64,000 nt of DNA from Burkholderia cepacia (GTDB lineage: Bacteria; Pseudomonadota; Gammaproteobacteria; Burkholderiales; Burkholderiaceae). The stretch covers positions 3,596,001-3,660,000 of the forward strand of contig NZ_CP013443.1 in assembly GCF_001718835.1 (NCBI RefSeq), in the 5' to 3' direction. The notes beneath the pieces were generated by a model. The model was given only the letters and a program-made list of their open reading frames with translations, was not told the DNA's origin and searched no databases. How positions within the stretch are numbered: position 1 is the stretch's first letter; each line of letters starts with the position of its first letter. The translations under genes were made by a program, and so were the position numbers. Below, one piece after another: positions 23,719 through 33,384 of this stretch.

Positions 23719-24447
23719 ATGAACGATCGCGAAGTCGCCGACTACCTGCTCGCCAATCCCGAATTCTTCGCGCAGCACGCCGAACTGCTCGCGACGATCC
23801 GCCTCGCGAACCCGCACGGCAAGGCCGCGATCTCGCTGCAGGAGCGGCAGATGGAGATGTTGCGCGACAAGAACAAGCATCTCGAGCGCCGGCTCGCCGA
23901 ACTCGTGCGCTACGGCCACGAGAACGACAGCCTGTCCGCGAAGTTCAGCCGCTGGACCGCCCGCGTGATCGCGGAACGCGATCCGTACGCGCTGCCGCGC
24001 ACGATCGCCGACGGCATCGCCGACGTATTCGACGTGCCGCAGACGGCACTGCGCGTGTGGGACGTCGCCGACACCTATTCGCAGGCCGACTTCGCGCGCC
24101 AGGTCGGCGAGGAAGTGCGCCTGTTCACGAACGGCCTGTCGACGCCGTACTGCGGTGCGAACACGGGCTTCGAGGCCGCGCAGTGGCTCGCACCCGCAAT
24201 CGCCGCACCGGCCGCGAACGCGGCGGAAGGCGCGGAAGCCGCGCCGCCGGCCGGCGACGGCTCGGCCGCCTCGGTCGCGCTGCTCGCGCTGCGCGCGCCG
24301 CTCGCCGGCACCGACGCACCCGCGTTCGGCCTGCTCGTGCTGGGTTCGCCCGACCCGCGCCGCTTCCACGACGGGATGGCCACCGACTTCCTCGCGCAGA
24401 TCGCAACGCTCGCGAGCGCGGCGCTCACGCGCCTGCTGCCGCACTGA
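23719..24447 (+). CDS. DUF484-family (GAF-like) protein
   Basis: The protein is 242 residues. The N-terminus NDREVADYLLANPEFFAQHA is the DUF484 signature, followed by a coiled-coil-prone helix (LQERQMEMLRDKNKHLERRL). A GAF-like domain then ends in FHDGMATDFLAQIATLASAA. Its function is unknown, but it lies between dapF and xerC in many proteobacteria. A Pro/Ala-rich insertion at about residues 160-185 is longer than I would expect. The start MNDREV at 23719 is preferred over an ATG 8 codons earlier. Confidence 0.88.
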   Translation: MNDREVADYLLANPEFFAQHAELLATIRLANPHGKAAISLQERQMEMLRDKNKHLERRLAELVRYGHENDSLSAKFSRWTARVIAERDPYALPRTIADGIADVFDVPQTALRVWDVADTYSQADFARQVGEEVRLFTNGLSTPYCGANTGFEAAQWLAPAIAAPAANAAEGAEAAPPAGDGSAASVALLALRAPLAGTDAPAFGLLVLGSPDPRRFHDGMATDFLAQIATLASAALTRLLPH

Positions 24448-24464
24448 GCCTGCCGCACCACGCG

Positions 24465-25385
24465 ATGACAGACGATCCGGTCGCCGCCTACCTGTCGAAC
24501 CTGAAGCACGTCAGGCAGCTGTCGGAGCACACGCTGCGCGCCTACACGCACGAACTCGACGAACTGAAGAAGCTCGCGGCCGGCCGGCCGCTCGAAGCGC
24601 TGACGGCCGCCGACATGCGCGGCGCGGTCGCGCGCGCGCATGCGGGCGGGCTGTCCGCCCGGTCGATCTCGCACCGGCTGTCCGCGTGGCGCGCGTTCTA
24701 CCGCTGGCTCGCGCATCGCATCGACATGCCCGCGAACCCGGTGGCCACGGTGCGCGCGCCGAAACGCCCGAAGACCTTGCCGAAGGCGCTGTCGGTCGAC
24801 GATGCATCGGCGCTGATGGACGCGCCGCTCGCCGGCACGACCGAGGGCATCCGCGATCACGCGATCCTCGAGCTGTTCTATTCGTCGGGGCTGCGCCTCG
24901 CGGAGCTGATCGGGCTCGACGTGATGTACACGCAGGCCGACGGCTACCGTTCGGCCGGCTGGCTCGATCTCGCCGAAGCCGAGGTCACCGTGCGCGGCAA
25001 GGGCAACAAGGAGCGCAAGGTGCCGGTCGGCCGCAAGGCAATCGATGCGCTGAACGCATGGCTCGCGGTGCGCGGCGAATTCGTGAAGCACGATCCGCAT
25101 CCGCTGTTCGTGTCCGTGCGCGGCAACCGGATGTCGCCGGGCGTCGTGCGCGAGCGCGTGAAGCGCGCGGCGCTCGCCGCGGGCATCCCCGCCAACGTCC
25201 ACCCGCACGTGCTGCGCCACTCGTTCGCGACGCACGTGCTGCAGTCGAGCGGCGACCTGCGCGCGGTGCAGGAACTGCTCGGCCACGCGAGCGTGTCCGC
25301 GACGCAGGTCTATACGTCGCTCGACTTCCAGCATCTCGCGAAGATTTACGACAGCGCGCATCCGCGCGCGAAGAAGCGCGACTGA
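24465..25385 (+). CDS. xerC: Tyrosine recombinase XerC
   Basis: XerC works with XerD at dif to resolve chromosome dimers. The 306 residues include an N-terminal SAM-like core-binding domain (1-95) and a catalytic domain with R144 (SGLRLAEL), Lys in GKGNKERK (about 179-182), H248 and R251 (HVLRHSFATH), H274 (LLGHASVSAT) and the nucleophile Y283 (QVYTSLDF). All catalytic residues are present. A short insertion, MYTQADGYRSAGWLDLAEAE, sits after R144, as in other Burkholderia. ATG 24465 is 17 bases after the DUF484 stop. Confidence 0.95.
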   Translation: MTDDPVAAYLSNLKHVRQLSEHTLRAYTHELDELKKLAAGRPLEALTAADMRGAVARAHAGGLSARSISHRLSAWRAFYRWLAHRIDMPANPVATVRAPKRPKTLPKALSVDDASALMDAPLAGTTEGIRDHAILELFYSSGLRLAELIGLDVMYTQADGYRSAGWLDLAEAEVTVRGKGNKERKVPVGRKAIDALNAWLAVRGEFVKHDPHPLFVSVRGNRMSPGVVRERVKRAALAAGIPANVHPHVLRHSFATHVLQSSGDLRAVQELLGHASVSATQVYTSLDFQHLAKIYDSAHPRAKKRD

Positions 25386-25464
25386 CCGACGCTTTCCGTG
25401 TTTACCCGCCGCGCCCGACGACCGGACGAAGTCCCCGCGGGGCGCGGCCCAATTCGATCAAGCC

Positions 25465-26673
25465 ATGCAAACCGTCACCCTCAAGCCGTCCAAGGACAAA
25501 TCGCTGCTGCGCCGCCATCCGTGGATCTACGCCAATGCGATCGACCGCGTCGACGGCAAGCCCGCGCCCGGCGCGACCGTGATCGTGCGCGCGCACGACG
25601 GCCGCTTCCTCGCGCGCGGCGCGTACAGCCCGCAGTCGCAGATCCGCGTGCGCGTGTGGAGCTTCGACGAGAACGAGCCGATCGACCACGCATTCTTCAA
25701 GCGCCGCGTGCAGCGCGCCGTTGCGCACCGCACGACGATGGTGTCGGGCACGGGCGCGGTGCGGCTCGTGTTCGGCGAAGCCGACGGGCTGCCGGGGCTG
25801 ATCGTCGACTACTACGTCGAAGATTCGGGCGCCGCGTCGCCGCGCGGCCAGCTCGTCTGCCAGTTCATGGCCGCGGGCGTCGAAGCATGGAAGGACGCGA
25901 TCGTGAAGGCGCTCGTCGGCGCGACCGGCTGCCCGAACGTGTACGAGCGCTCGGACGTGTCGATCCGCGACAAGGAAGGGCTCGAGCAGACGACCGGCGT
26001 GCTGGCCGGCGATGCACCGCCCGCGACGCTGATCTCGAACGAAAACGGCGTGCGCTATCACGTCGACGTGCCGAACGGCCACAAGACGGGCTTCTACGTC
26101 GACCAGCGCGACAACCGCGCGCTGGTTGCGCAGTACGCGGCCGACCGCGACGTGCTGAACTGCTTCTGCTACACGGGCGGCTTCTCGCTCGCGGCGCTCA
26201 AGGGCGGCGCGAAGCGTGTCGTGTCGGTCGACTCGTCGGGCGATGCGCTCGCGCTCGCGCAGCAGAACGTCGTCGCCAACGGTTTCGACGCCGAACGCGC
26301 GACCTGGCTCGACGCGGACGCCTTCAAGACGCTGCGACGCCTCGTCGACGAGGGCGAGCGTTTCGACCTGATCGTGCTCGATCCGCCGAAGTTCGCGCCG
26401 ACCCGCGACAGCGTCGATCGCGCGGCGCGCGCGTACAAGGACATCAACCTGAGCGGCTTCAGGCTGCTGCGTCCGGGCGGCCTGCTGTTTACGTACTCGT
26501 GCTCGGGCGCGATCGACATGGACCTGTTCCAGAAGATCGTCGCGGGCGCGGCAGCCGACGCGAAGGTCGACGCGCGCATCCTGAAGCGGCTCGGCGCGGG
26601 CGTCGATCACCCGCTGCTCGCGGCCTTCCCGGAAGGCGAATATCTGAAGGGCCTGCTGTTGCAAATCGTCTGA
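25465..26673 (+). CDS. rlmI: 23S rRNA (cytosine-5) methyltransferase, RlmI-like
   Basis: The 402-residue enzyme has an N-terminal PUA domain (TVTLKPSKDKSLLRRHPWIY and ATVIVRAHDGRFLARGAYSP) and a Rossmann methyltransferase domain: VLNCFCYTGGFSLAALKGGA (SAM motif I), LIVLDPPKFAPT (motif IV) and LLFTYSCSGAIDMDLF (motif VI with the catalytic Cys). This matches RlmI, which methylates C1962 of 23S rRNA. Target specificity is inferred from family resemblance. It lies 79 bases after xerC. Confidence 0.88.
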   Translation: MQTVTLKPSKDKSLLRRHPWIYANAIDRVDGKPAPGATVIVRAHDGRFLARGAYSPQSQIRVRVWSFDENEPIDHAFFKRRVQRAVAHRTTMVSGTGAVRLVFGEADGLPGLIVDYYVEDSGAASPRGQLVCQFMAAGVEAWKDAIVKALVGATGCPNVYERSDVSIRDKEGLEQTTGVLAGDAPPATLISNENGVRYHVDVPNGHKTGFYVDQRDNRALVAQYAADRDVLNCFCYTGGFSLAALKGGAKRVVSVDSSGDALALAQQNVVANGFDAERATWLDADAFKTLRRLVDEGERFDLIVLDPPKFAPTRDSVDRAARAYKDINLSGFRLLRPGGLLFTYSCSGAIDMDLFQKIVAGAAADAKVDARILKRLGAGVDHPLLAAFPEGEYLKGLLLQIV

Positions 26674-26874
26674 TCGCCCCGATCTACGCGCGTAACCGTC
26701 CGCCGGCCGCGGCCTCGCGCCCGGCGGATTCGCGTTCCCGCCTGTCGTTCGGACGACGGGCGGGGGCTTGACAGGTATGTTTCAATGGATGGTTGTGCGC
26801 CCCGGCTAGCAGCGCGAGCGGGCGCAACGCACATCCTGGTTTTGACCCCGATTCACGAACCACAGGCGATTGAC

Positions 26875-27948
<1,074 letters not shown>

Positions 27949-28423
27949 GCACGCATCCGCGCCGCTTCGCCGCCGGCCGCCGACCGCTGCCGGCGGCGGC
28001 CGGGAGCCGCTTCCTGCAAGGGGTTTGCCGTCATCGCTTTTTCGCGATTTGCGCGTTATATTTTCTAGATATTGGCGCAGCCGACGGGGATCGACCCGAT
28101 ACGGCGCCCGCTTGCGATTCAGTTACAATACGTGCCCGCTGGAGTACGGCAACAAACAGGCCCGGTTCTTGCAGAAGAGCATTGCCGGGAATCGCAACCG
28201 TTCCGCATCCGGCCAGGCCGCGGCCGATGCGATGTGCCGCGCAGCACACCGGTTCGCAGCGCGCGCAACTCCGCGCCAGGCCTATCCTGGTATTTGAGAA
28301 CCGGTTTTCCAGAGGCTTTCGGCCCCGCGGCGGCAAATCGCAAATGATTGCAAGCGCGGTTGCGGGTAATCCCAAAGTGCAGGCAATATCTCTCGATTTG
28401 CCGCACATTGAAGAAGCAAGCAG
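27949..28423. other. Intergenic region upstream of dksA
   Basis: This stretch of 475 bases contains no gene I can support. It has a GC-rich potential hairpin shortly after the COG0523 stop (GCCGCCGGCCGCC and GCCGGCGGCGGCC around 27970-28002). The AT-rich patch GTTATATTTTCTAGATATT (28055-28073) is the likely promoter zone for dksA, which would give it a long leader. Confidence 0.35.
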
Positions 28424-28840
28424 ATGACGAAGAAACTCTTGACCGAAGCCGAAATCCTGAAGATGAGCGACAAGGATTACATGAATGAGGATCAGCTCGC
28501 CTTCTTCAAAAATCGGCTCGAACAGTTGCAGGCGGACATCCTCAAGAATGCAGGCCAGACGACCGAGAACCTGCGCGAGACGGTGATCGTCCCCGATCCC
28601 GCCGATCGCGCGACGATCGAGGAAGAGCACGCGCTCGAGCTGCGCACGCGGGATCGCGAACGCAAGCTCCTCAAGAAGGTTCAGCAGTCGCTCGCCCGCA
28701 TCGATTCCGGCGATTACGGCTGGTGCGAGGAAACCGGCGAGCCGATCGGCATTCCGCGGTTGCTCGCCCGTCCGACCGCCACGCTGTCGCTCGAGGCGCA
28801 GGAGCGCCGCGAGTTGCGCCAGAAGCTGTTCGGCGACTGA
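28424..28840 (+). CDS. dksA: RNA polymerase-binding transcription factor DksA
   Basis: DksA binds the RNA polymerase secondary channel and works with ppGpp in the stringent response. The 138 residues include the coiled coil with the acidic tip VPDPADRATIEEEHALE (D58, D61). The zinc-finger region reads GWCEETGEPIGIPRLLARPT then ATLSLEAQERREL: only Cys101 remains of the four zinc-binding cysteines of E. coli DksA. Similar Cys-poor versions occur in other beta- and alphaproteobacteria, so this is a type rather than damage. A strong terminator follows. Confidence 0.95.
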   Translation: MTKKLLTEAEILKMSDKDYMNEDQLAFFKNRLEQLQADILKNAGQTTENLRETVIVPDPADRATIEEEHALELRTRDRERKLLKKVQQSLARIDSGDYGWCEETGEPIGIPRLLARPTATLSLEAQERRELRQKLFGD

Positions 28841-28875
28841 TCGAGCGGCGTTCCGCTCAGACACGCTGCTTCCCG

Positions 28876-28909
28876 AAAGCGCGCGGCCTGCCGCGCGCTT
28901 TTTGTTTTT
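28876..28909 (+). terminator. Intrinsic terminator of dksA
   Basis: AAAGCGCGCGG pairs with CCGCGCGCTTT around CCTG in an 11-base perfect stem, followed by a TTTTGTTTTT tract. It lies 35 bases after the dksA stop. Confidence 0.9.
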
Positions 28910-28948
28910 CCGGCACCGCTCCCCGGCCCGCCGATTTGCCTCCCGCCT

Positions 28949-28976
28949 CTTGATATCCCGGCGCCCGCCCTAAAAT
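28949..28976 (+). promoter_or_regulatory. Promoter for hslVU (possible heat-shock type)
   Basis: CTTGATA (28949-28955) is followed by CCCTAAAAT (28968-28976), about 100 bases before hslV. The first element resembles the sigma-32 -35 box (CTTGAAA), and the pair can also be read as sigma-70 TTGATA and TAAAAT with a short 15-base spacer. Heat-shock control of hslVU is the family norm. Confidence 0.4.
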
Positions 28977-29075
28977 GAAACGGACGCGCGCCGGGCCGCT
29001 TCCCGGCGCACTGCGAGTTACGCGGCGGCGCCTCGCGCCGCCCCGACTCTTCCCCGTTTTTCTCAAGGAACGCAG

Positions 29076-29612
29076 ATGGAGCAATTTCACGGCACGACCA
29101 TCGTTTCGGTCCGGCGCGGCGACAAGGTCGCGCTCGGCGGCGACGGCCAGGTAACCCTCGGCAACATCGTCATGAAGGGTGGCGCGCGGAAAGTGCGGCG
29201 GATCTACAACAACCAGGTGCTGGTCGGATTCGCGGGCGGCACCGCCGATGCGTTCTCGCTGCTCGACCGCTTCGAGGCGAAGCTCGAGAAGCACCAGGGC
29301 AACCTGACCCGCGCGGCCGTCGAGCTCGCGAAGGACTGGCGCACCGACCGGATGCTGCGCCGCCTCGAGGCGATGCTGATCACGGCCGATGCCACCACCA
29401 CGCTCGTGATCACCGGCAACGGCGACGTGCTCGACCCGGAAGAGGGCATCTGCGCGATCGGCTCGGGCGGTGCGTATGCGCAGGCCGCGGCCCGCGCGCT
29501 CGCGGAGAACACCGAGCTGTCGCCGCGCGAGATCGTCGAGAAGTCGCTCGAGATTGCCGGCGACATGTGCATCTATACGAACCACAACCGCATCATCGAA
29601 ACGATCGAGTAA
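29076..29612 (+). CDS. hslV: HslV protease subunit of the HslUV (ClpYQ) complex
   Basis: HslV is the proteasome-like peptidase dodecamer of the HslUV protease. The 178-residue precursor starts MEQFHG and the mature protein begins at the catalytic threonine of TTIVSVRRGDKVALGGDGQV. Other family features are TLGNIVMKGGARKVRRIYNN, VLVGFAGGTADAFSLLDRFE and the GNGDVLDPEEGICAIGSGG loop. A CAAGGAACGC ribosome site precedes the ATG. hslU starts 11 bases downstream. Confidence 0.97.
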   Translation: MEQFHGTTIVSVRRGDKVALGGDGQVTLGNIVMKGGARKVRRIYNNQVLVGFAGGTADAFSLLDRFEAKLEKHQGNLTRAAVELAKDWRTDRMLRRLEAMLITADATTTLVITGNGDVLDPEEGICAIGSGGAYAQAAARALAENTELSPREIVEKSLEIAGDMCIYTNHNRIIETIE

Positions 29613-29622
29613 GGACCGCCCC

Positions 29623-30966
29623 ATGAGCACCATGACCCCTGCCGAGATCGTCTCGGAACTCGACAAGCACATCATCGGCCAGGCGAAGGCGAAGAAGGCC
29701 GTCGCCGTCGCGCTGCGCAACCGCTGGCGCCGCCAGCAGGTCGCCGACCCGCTGCGCCAGGAAATCACGCCGAAGAACATCCTGATGATCGGGCCGACGG
29801 GCGTCGGCAAGACCGAAATCGCACGCCGCCTCGCGAAGCTCGCCGACGCGCCGTTCATCAAGATCGAAGCGACCAAGTTCACGGAAGTCGGCTACGTCGG
29901 CCGCGACGTCGACAGCATCGTGCGCGACCTGATCGAGATCTCGGTCAAGCAGACGCGCGAATCCGAGATGCGCAAGGTGCGCAGCAAGGCCACCGACCAG
30001 GCGGAAGACCGCATCCTCGACATCCTGCTGCCGCAGCCGCGCGCGGTGGGCTTCGGCGGCAATGCCGACCACGCGAACGACGACAACAACGCGACGCGCC
30101 AGACCTTCCGCAAGCGCCTGCGCGAAGGCCAACTCGACGACAAGGAAGTCGAGCTCGACCTCGAGCAGCCGTCGGCCGGCATGGACATCATGGCGCCGCC
30201 GGGGATGGAAGAGATGACCGAGCAGATCCGCTCGATGTTCTCGAACCTCGGCAGCGGCAAGAAGCAGCGTCGCAAGGTGAAGATCAAGGAAGCGCTGAAG
30301 CTGCTGACCGACGAGGAAGCGGCGAAGATGCTGAACGACGAGGAAGTGAAGACGAAGGCCGTGCAGAACGTCGAGCAGAACGGCATCGTGTTCCTCGACG
30401 AGATCGACAAGATCACGTCGCGCAACAACGAAGGCAGCGGCGGCGAAGTGTCGCGCCAGGGCGTGCAGCGCGACCTGCTGCCGCTCGTCGAAGGCACGAC
30501 GGTCAACACGAAGTACGGGATGGTGAAGACCGATCACATCCTGTTCATCGCGAGCGGCGCGTTCCACCTCGCGAAGCCGAGCGACCTGATTCCCGAACTG
30601 CAGGGCCGCTTCCCGATCCGCGTCGAGCTCGACTCGCTGTCGGTGAACGATTTCGAGGCGATCCTCGTCGCGACCGACGCGAGCCTCGTCAAGCAGTACC
30701 AGGCGCTGCTCGCGACCGAAGACGTGCAGCTCGAATTCGCCGACGACGGCATCCGCCGTCTCGCGGAAATTGCCTACGCCGTCAACGAGAAGACCGAGAA
30801 CATCGGTGCGCGCCGGCTGTACACGGTGATCGAGAAACTGCTCGAGGAAGTGTCGTTCTCGGCCGGCAACCATGCGGGCGAGCGCGTGACGATCGACGCG
30901 AAGTATGTCGACCGTGCGCTGGGCGAAGTCTCGCAGGACGAAGACCTGTCGCGCTACGTGCTGTAA
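29623..30966 (+). CDS. hslU: HslU ATPase subunit of the HslUV complex
   Basis: HslU is the AAA+ unfoldase that feeds HslV. The 447-residue protein begins MSTMTPAEIVSELDKHIIGQ and has Walker A in MIGPTGVGKTEIARRLAKL and Walker B in GIVFLDEIDKITS. The family's GYVGRDVDSIVRDL pore loop is present, along with the I-domain (roughly 110-235). The C-terminal tail GEVSQDEDLSRYVL inserts between HslV subunits. It forms an operon with hslV and ends in an intrinsic terminator. Confidence 0.97.
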   Translation: MSTMTPAEIVSELDKHIIGQAKAKKAVAVALRNRWRRQQVADPLRQEITPKNILMIGPTGVGKTEIARRLAKLADAPFIKIEATKFTEVGYVGRDVDSIVRDLIEISVKQTRESEMRKVRSKATDQAEDRILDILLPQPRAVGFGGNADHANDDNNATRQTFRKRLREGQLDDKEVELDLEQPSAGMDIMAPPGMEEMTEQIRSMFSNLGSGKKQRRKVKIKEALKLLTDEEAAKMLNDEEVKTKAVQNVEQNGIVFLDEIDKITSRNNEGSGGEVSRQGVQRDLLPLVEGTTVNTKYGMVKTDHILFIASGAFHLAKPSDLIPELQGRFPIRVELDSLSVNDFEAILVATDASLVKQYQALLATEDVQLEFADDGIRRLAEIAYAVNEKTENIGARRLYTVIEKLLEEVSFSAGNHAGERVTIDAKYVDRALGEVSQDEDLSRYVL

Positions 30967-30988
30967 GCGCCACGCGGCATCGAGCGGG

Positions 30989-31023
30989 AAACGGGCGGCT
31001 CCGGCGGGGCCGCCCGTTTTTTT
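30989..31023 (+). terminator. Intrinsic terminator of hslVU
   Basis: AAACGGGCGGC pairs with GCCGCCCGTTT (a GC-rich stem with an imperfect CCGG loop region), followed by a run of seven T starting at 31017. It lies about 22 bases after the hslU stop. Confidence 0.85.
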
Positions 31024-31059
31024 CGGCAGGCGCGGCGGCAGCGCGCCGACGCCGGCCCG

Positions 31060-33138
31060 TCAGCGGTCGTATTCGACCGACACGGTGAACAGCATGTCGG
31101 ACGTATCCGACCAGTTCAGATTCGCGAACGAGAAGTCGGTGCTGCCTGTCCAGCCGGCCACCGACGGAAACGCCACGCCCTGATCGCCCGGCACGTTGAG
31201 CGTCACCGCGGCGCCCGGCTGCGCCGGCGCGGCACGCGCGGTCCCGTTGACGAAGACCGCCGAGGTTTGCCCCGGCGCCGTCGCGCGAACCTGCACGTTG
31301 GCGCGCTTGACGAACGGCAGCCCGGCTTTCGACGTCCAGCCGAGCGGGAAGGTCGCGCCGCCCGCGAACGTACTGGCCGTGCCCGGCGTCAGCACGTCAC
31401 GCGTCGCCTGCGCGATATCGTGCCACTGATACTGGCGCAACGCGTCGGGAGACGGCGACGGGGTACGCAGCCGGACCGTATAGCTCCTTGCCGGTGCCGT
31501 AGTGTTGCCGTTCTGGTAGATGTCGACCGTATAGGCGCTGAACGGCTTGATGTCGGCCAGCTCCGCGGCGCTCAATTGCGGCTTGGACCACGCGGTGTTG
31601 TTGCGCGGCGCGTCGCCGGGCCACGTGAACAGGCCCTGGTTCGCCGGGTCCTGCGCGACGCCGGCCAGCCGATAGTTGTTGCGGCATTGACTGCCCTTCG
31701 CGAGCGCGGCGAGTTGGGCCGGCGTCTGCCCGCCCGCGATCTGCGCGCGGATATTGAGCGTGTCGCACGTACCGCTCGACGGCTGCAGGAACACGCCGTT
31801 GCGCAAGCCCGGGCCCTTGACGATCGCGAAGTCCACGGCCGTGCCGGCGGCATCGACGATTCCAACCTGCAGGTTCAGCGAGTCGACGAACGCGTTGGTG
31901 CCGGTCGACGGATTGGCCGGATTCAGCCAGTCCCACTTCTGCGCGTTCGCATTCACCTTGCTCAGCACCGCGCGCTGATTGCCGATCACGCGCCAGCCGG
32001 TGTCGCCGCTCGCGCGGGCGCTGTCCTTCACCGCCAGTTGCACGTGCTGCTGCATCCCGTCGCGAACGCCGTCCGCGCGCGTCCACGACAGCTTGACCCA
32101 CATGGTGTCGCCAGCCACCACACGGATCACTTCCGGCAGGCTGAAGCTCGCGTTGTTCATCGCATCGTCGGCCACGATGCCCGGCGACGTGCCGAACTCC
32201 TGTTGCGCCGACATCCCGTTGTTGAGGTAGGTGGAAGGCACGCCGGCATTCAACGCGCCGGACGCGACGTCGTCGACGACGAGCTGGCTGCAGGCCGCCA
32301 CGCCGCCGCCGAGACGCGCGGCGGCGGTGGTACCGGCGAAGCACTTGTTGAACGCGGCCTGCAGCGCGGCGAGATCGCTGGCGCTCGGCAGGCTCGTCAC
32401 CGGCGCGCCGTTGATGGTCGCGACGGCCGGCAAGCTGGCCTTGTCGCCGGCTTGCGGCGCGACACCCGGCACGAGCTGAAGCTGCGCGGGCGTATCGCTC
32501 GAAGCGCCTGCCACCGAGCTGATCTGCACGCCGCCGTCCGGCAGCACGTTGACCTTCAACTGGTCGAGCAGCCGGTCGAGCCCCGGCGCGCCCGCGGTCA
32601 GCGGGCCCGCGATCAGGTCGACGCCGGCGTTGCCGGTCGCGGCCAGCACGTCGGCCAGTGCGGCGGAGTAAGCCTGCACGGCGCCGGCGACGGCCTGAGT
32701 CGTCACCTTGCTCAGCAGCAGCCCGGTGTTGCCCAGCAATTTCGCGGGGTTGTCGCCGACGATCGTGGCGGCGATCGCATTCGTGAGCGGCGTGATGTTG
32801 ATCGTCTGCGTGCCAGCAGTGGCGCTGAGCGAGATCAGCGTCGCCTGCGAATCGGCGACGTTGCCGACGGCCGACAGCGCGAAAGGCGCGGTCATGCCGG
32901 TCACCGTGCAATGGAACGCGCCGGTGGCGGCGTCGGCCGGGCAGTCGACCGATTTGCCCGTCGCGTCGACGAGCGTGACGGTCGCGCCCTGCATCGCGGC
33001 GCCCGCCGCCGCGACGCCGCTGACAGTCTGCGCGGCGGGTCCCGACGACGATGGGCCGCCGGGCGACGAACTGCTGCCGCCCCCGCAGGCAGTCAGGACC
33101 AGTGCGGCAATTCCGAGTACGACAGGTGTGCGTTTCAT
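31060..33138 (-). CDS. Large secreted lipoprotein of unknown function (692 aa)
   Basis: A lipoprotein signal, MKRTPVVLGIAALVLTACGG, gives lipidation at Cys18 (LTAC), followed by a Gly/Ser/Pro linker. Residues about 40-110 resemble a carboxypeptidase-regulatory-like beta domain (VSGVAAAGAAMQGATVTLVD). The remainder has several beta-rich stretches (VIRVVAGDTMWVKLSW and the C-terminal FPSVAGWTGSTDFSFANLNW) but no domain I recognise. It should sit on the outer membrane or be exported. ATG 33138 is chosen because the signal starts there. It is divergent from a LuxR-type regulator, which may control it. Confidence 0.8.
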   Translation of the reverse strand: MKRTPVVLGIAALVLTACGGGSSSSPGGPSSSGPAAQTVSGVAAAGAAMQGATVTLVDATGKSVDCPADAATGAFHCTVTGMTAPFALSAVGNVADSQATLISLSATAGTQTINITPLTNAIAATIVGDNPAKLLGNTGLLLSKVTTQAVAGAVQAYSAALADVLAATGNAGVDLIAGPLTAGAPGLDRLLDQLKVNVLPDGGVQISSVAGASSDTPAQLQLVPGVAPQAGDKASLPAVATINGAPVTSLPSASDLAALQAAFNKCFAGTTAAARLGGGVAACSQLVVDDVASGALNAGVPSTYLNNGMSAQQEFGTSPGIVADDAMNNASFSLPEVIRVVAGDTMWVKLSWTRADGVRDGMQQHVQLAVKDSARASGDTGWRVIGNQRAVLSKVNANAQKWDWLNPANPSTGTNAFVDSLNLQVGIVDAAGTAVDFAIVKGPGLRNGVFLQPSSGTCDTLNIRAQIAGGQTPAQLAALAKGSQCRNNYRLAGVAQDPANQGLFTWPGDAPRNNTAWSKPQLSAAELADIKPFSAYTVDIYQNGNTTAPARSYTVRLRTPSPSPDALRQYQWHDIAQATRDVLTPGTASTFAGGATFPLGWTSKAGLPFVKRANVQVRATAPGQTSAVFVNGTARAAPAQPGAAVTLNVPGDQGVAFPSVAGWTGSTDFSFANLNWSDTSDMLFTVSVEYDR

Positions 33139-33384
33139 TGCTTTTCCCCGAGAACCTGCTGGTTGTTGCATTGCATACGCGTCGCGCATGCACGCTGAAT
33201 GGCGGGGATTCTCGCAAAACCGATTTTCCCGATCATCATCCAGGTAGATGAAAATCGCGACCAAGCATGACCCTTTTTGCAAGATTCCTGTGATAGCCTG
33301 CCTGAAAGTTCGTGGTTCGAAGCAATATCATCAGACAAAATACCGATACGCCGCGACGGCCTCACGAGGCAACGGGGAAGAACA

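Noticed and set aside
29470..29622. Extended HslU N-terminus overlapping hslV
   Set aside because: HslU homology starts at MSTMTPAEIVSELD (29623), and the upstream residues are an out-of-frame reading of hslV.
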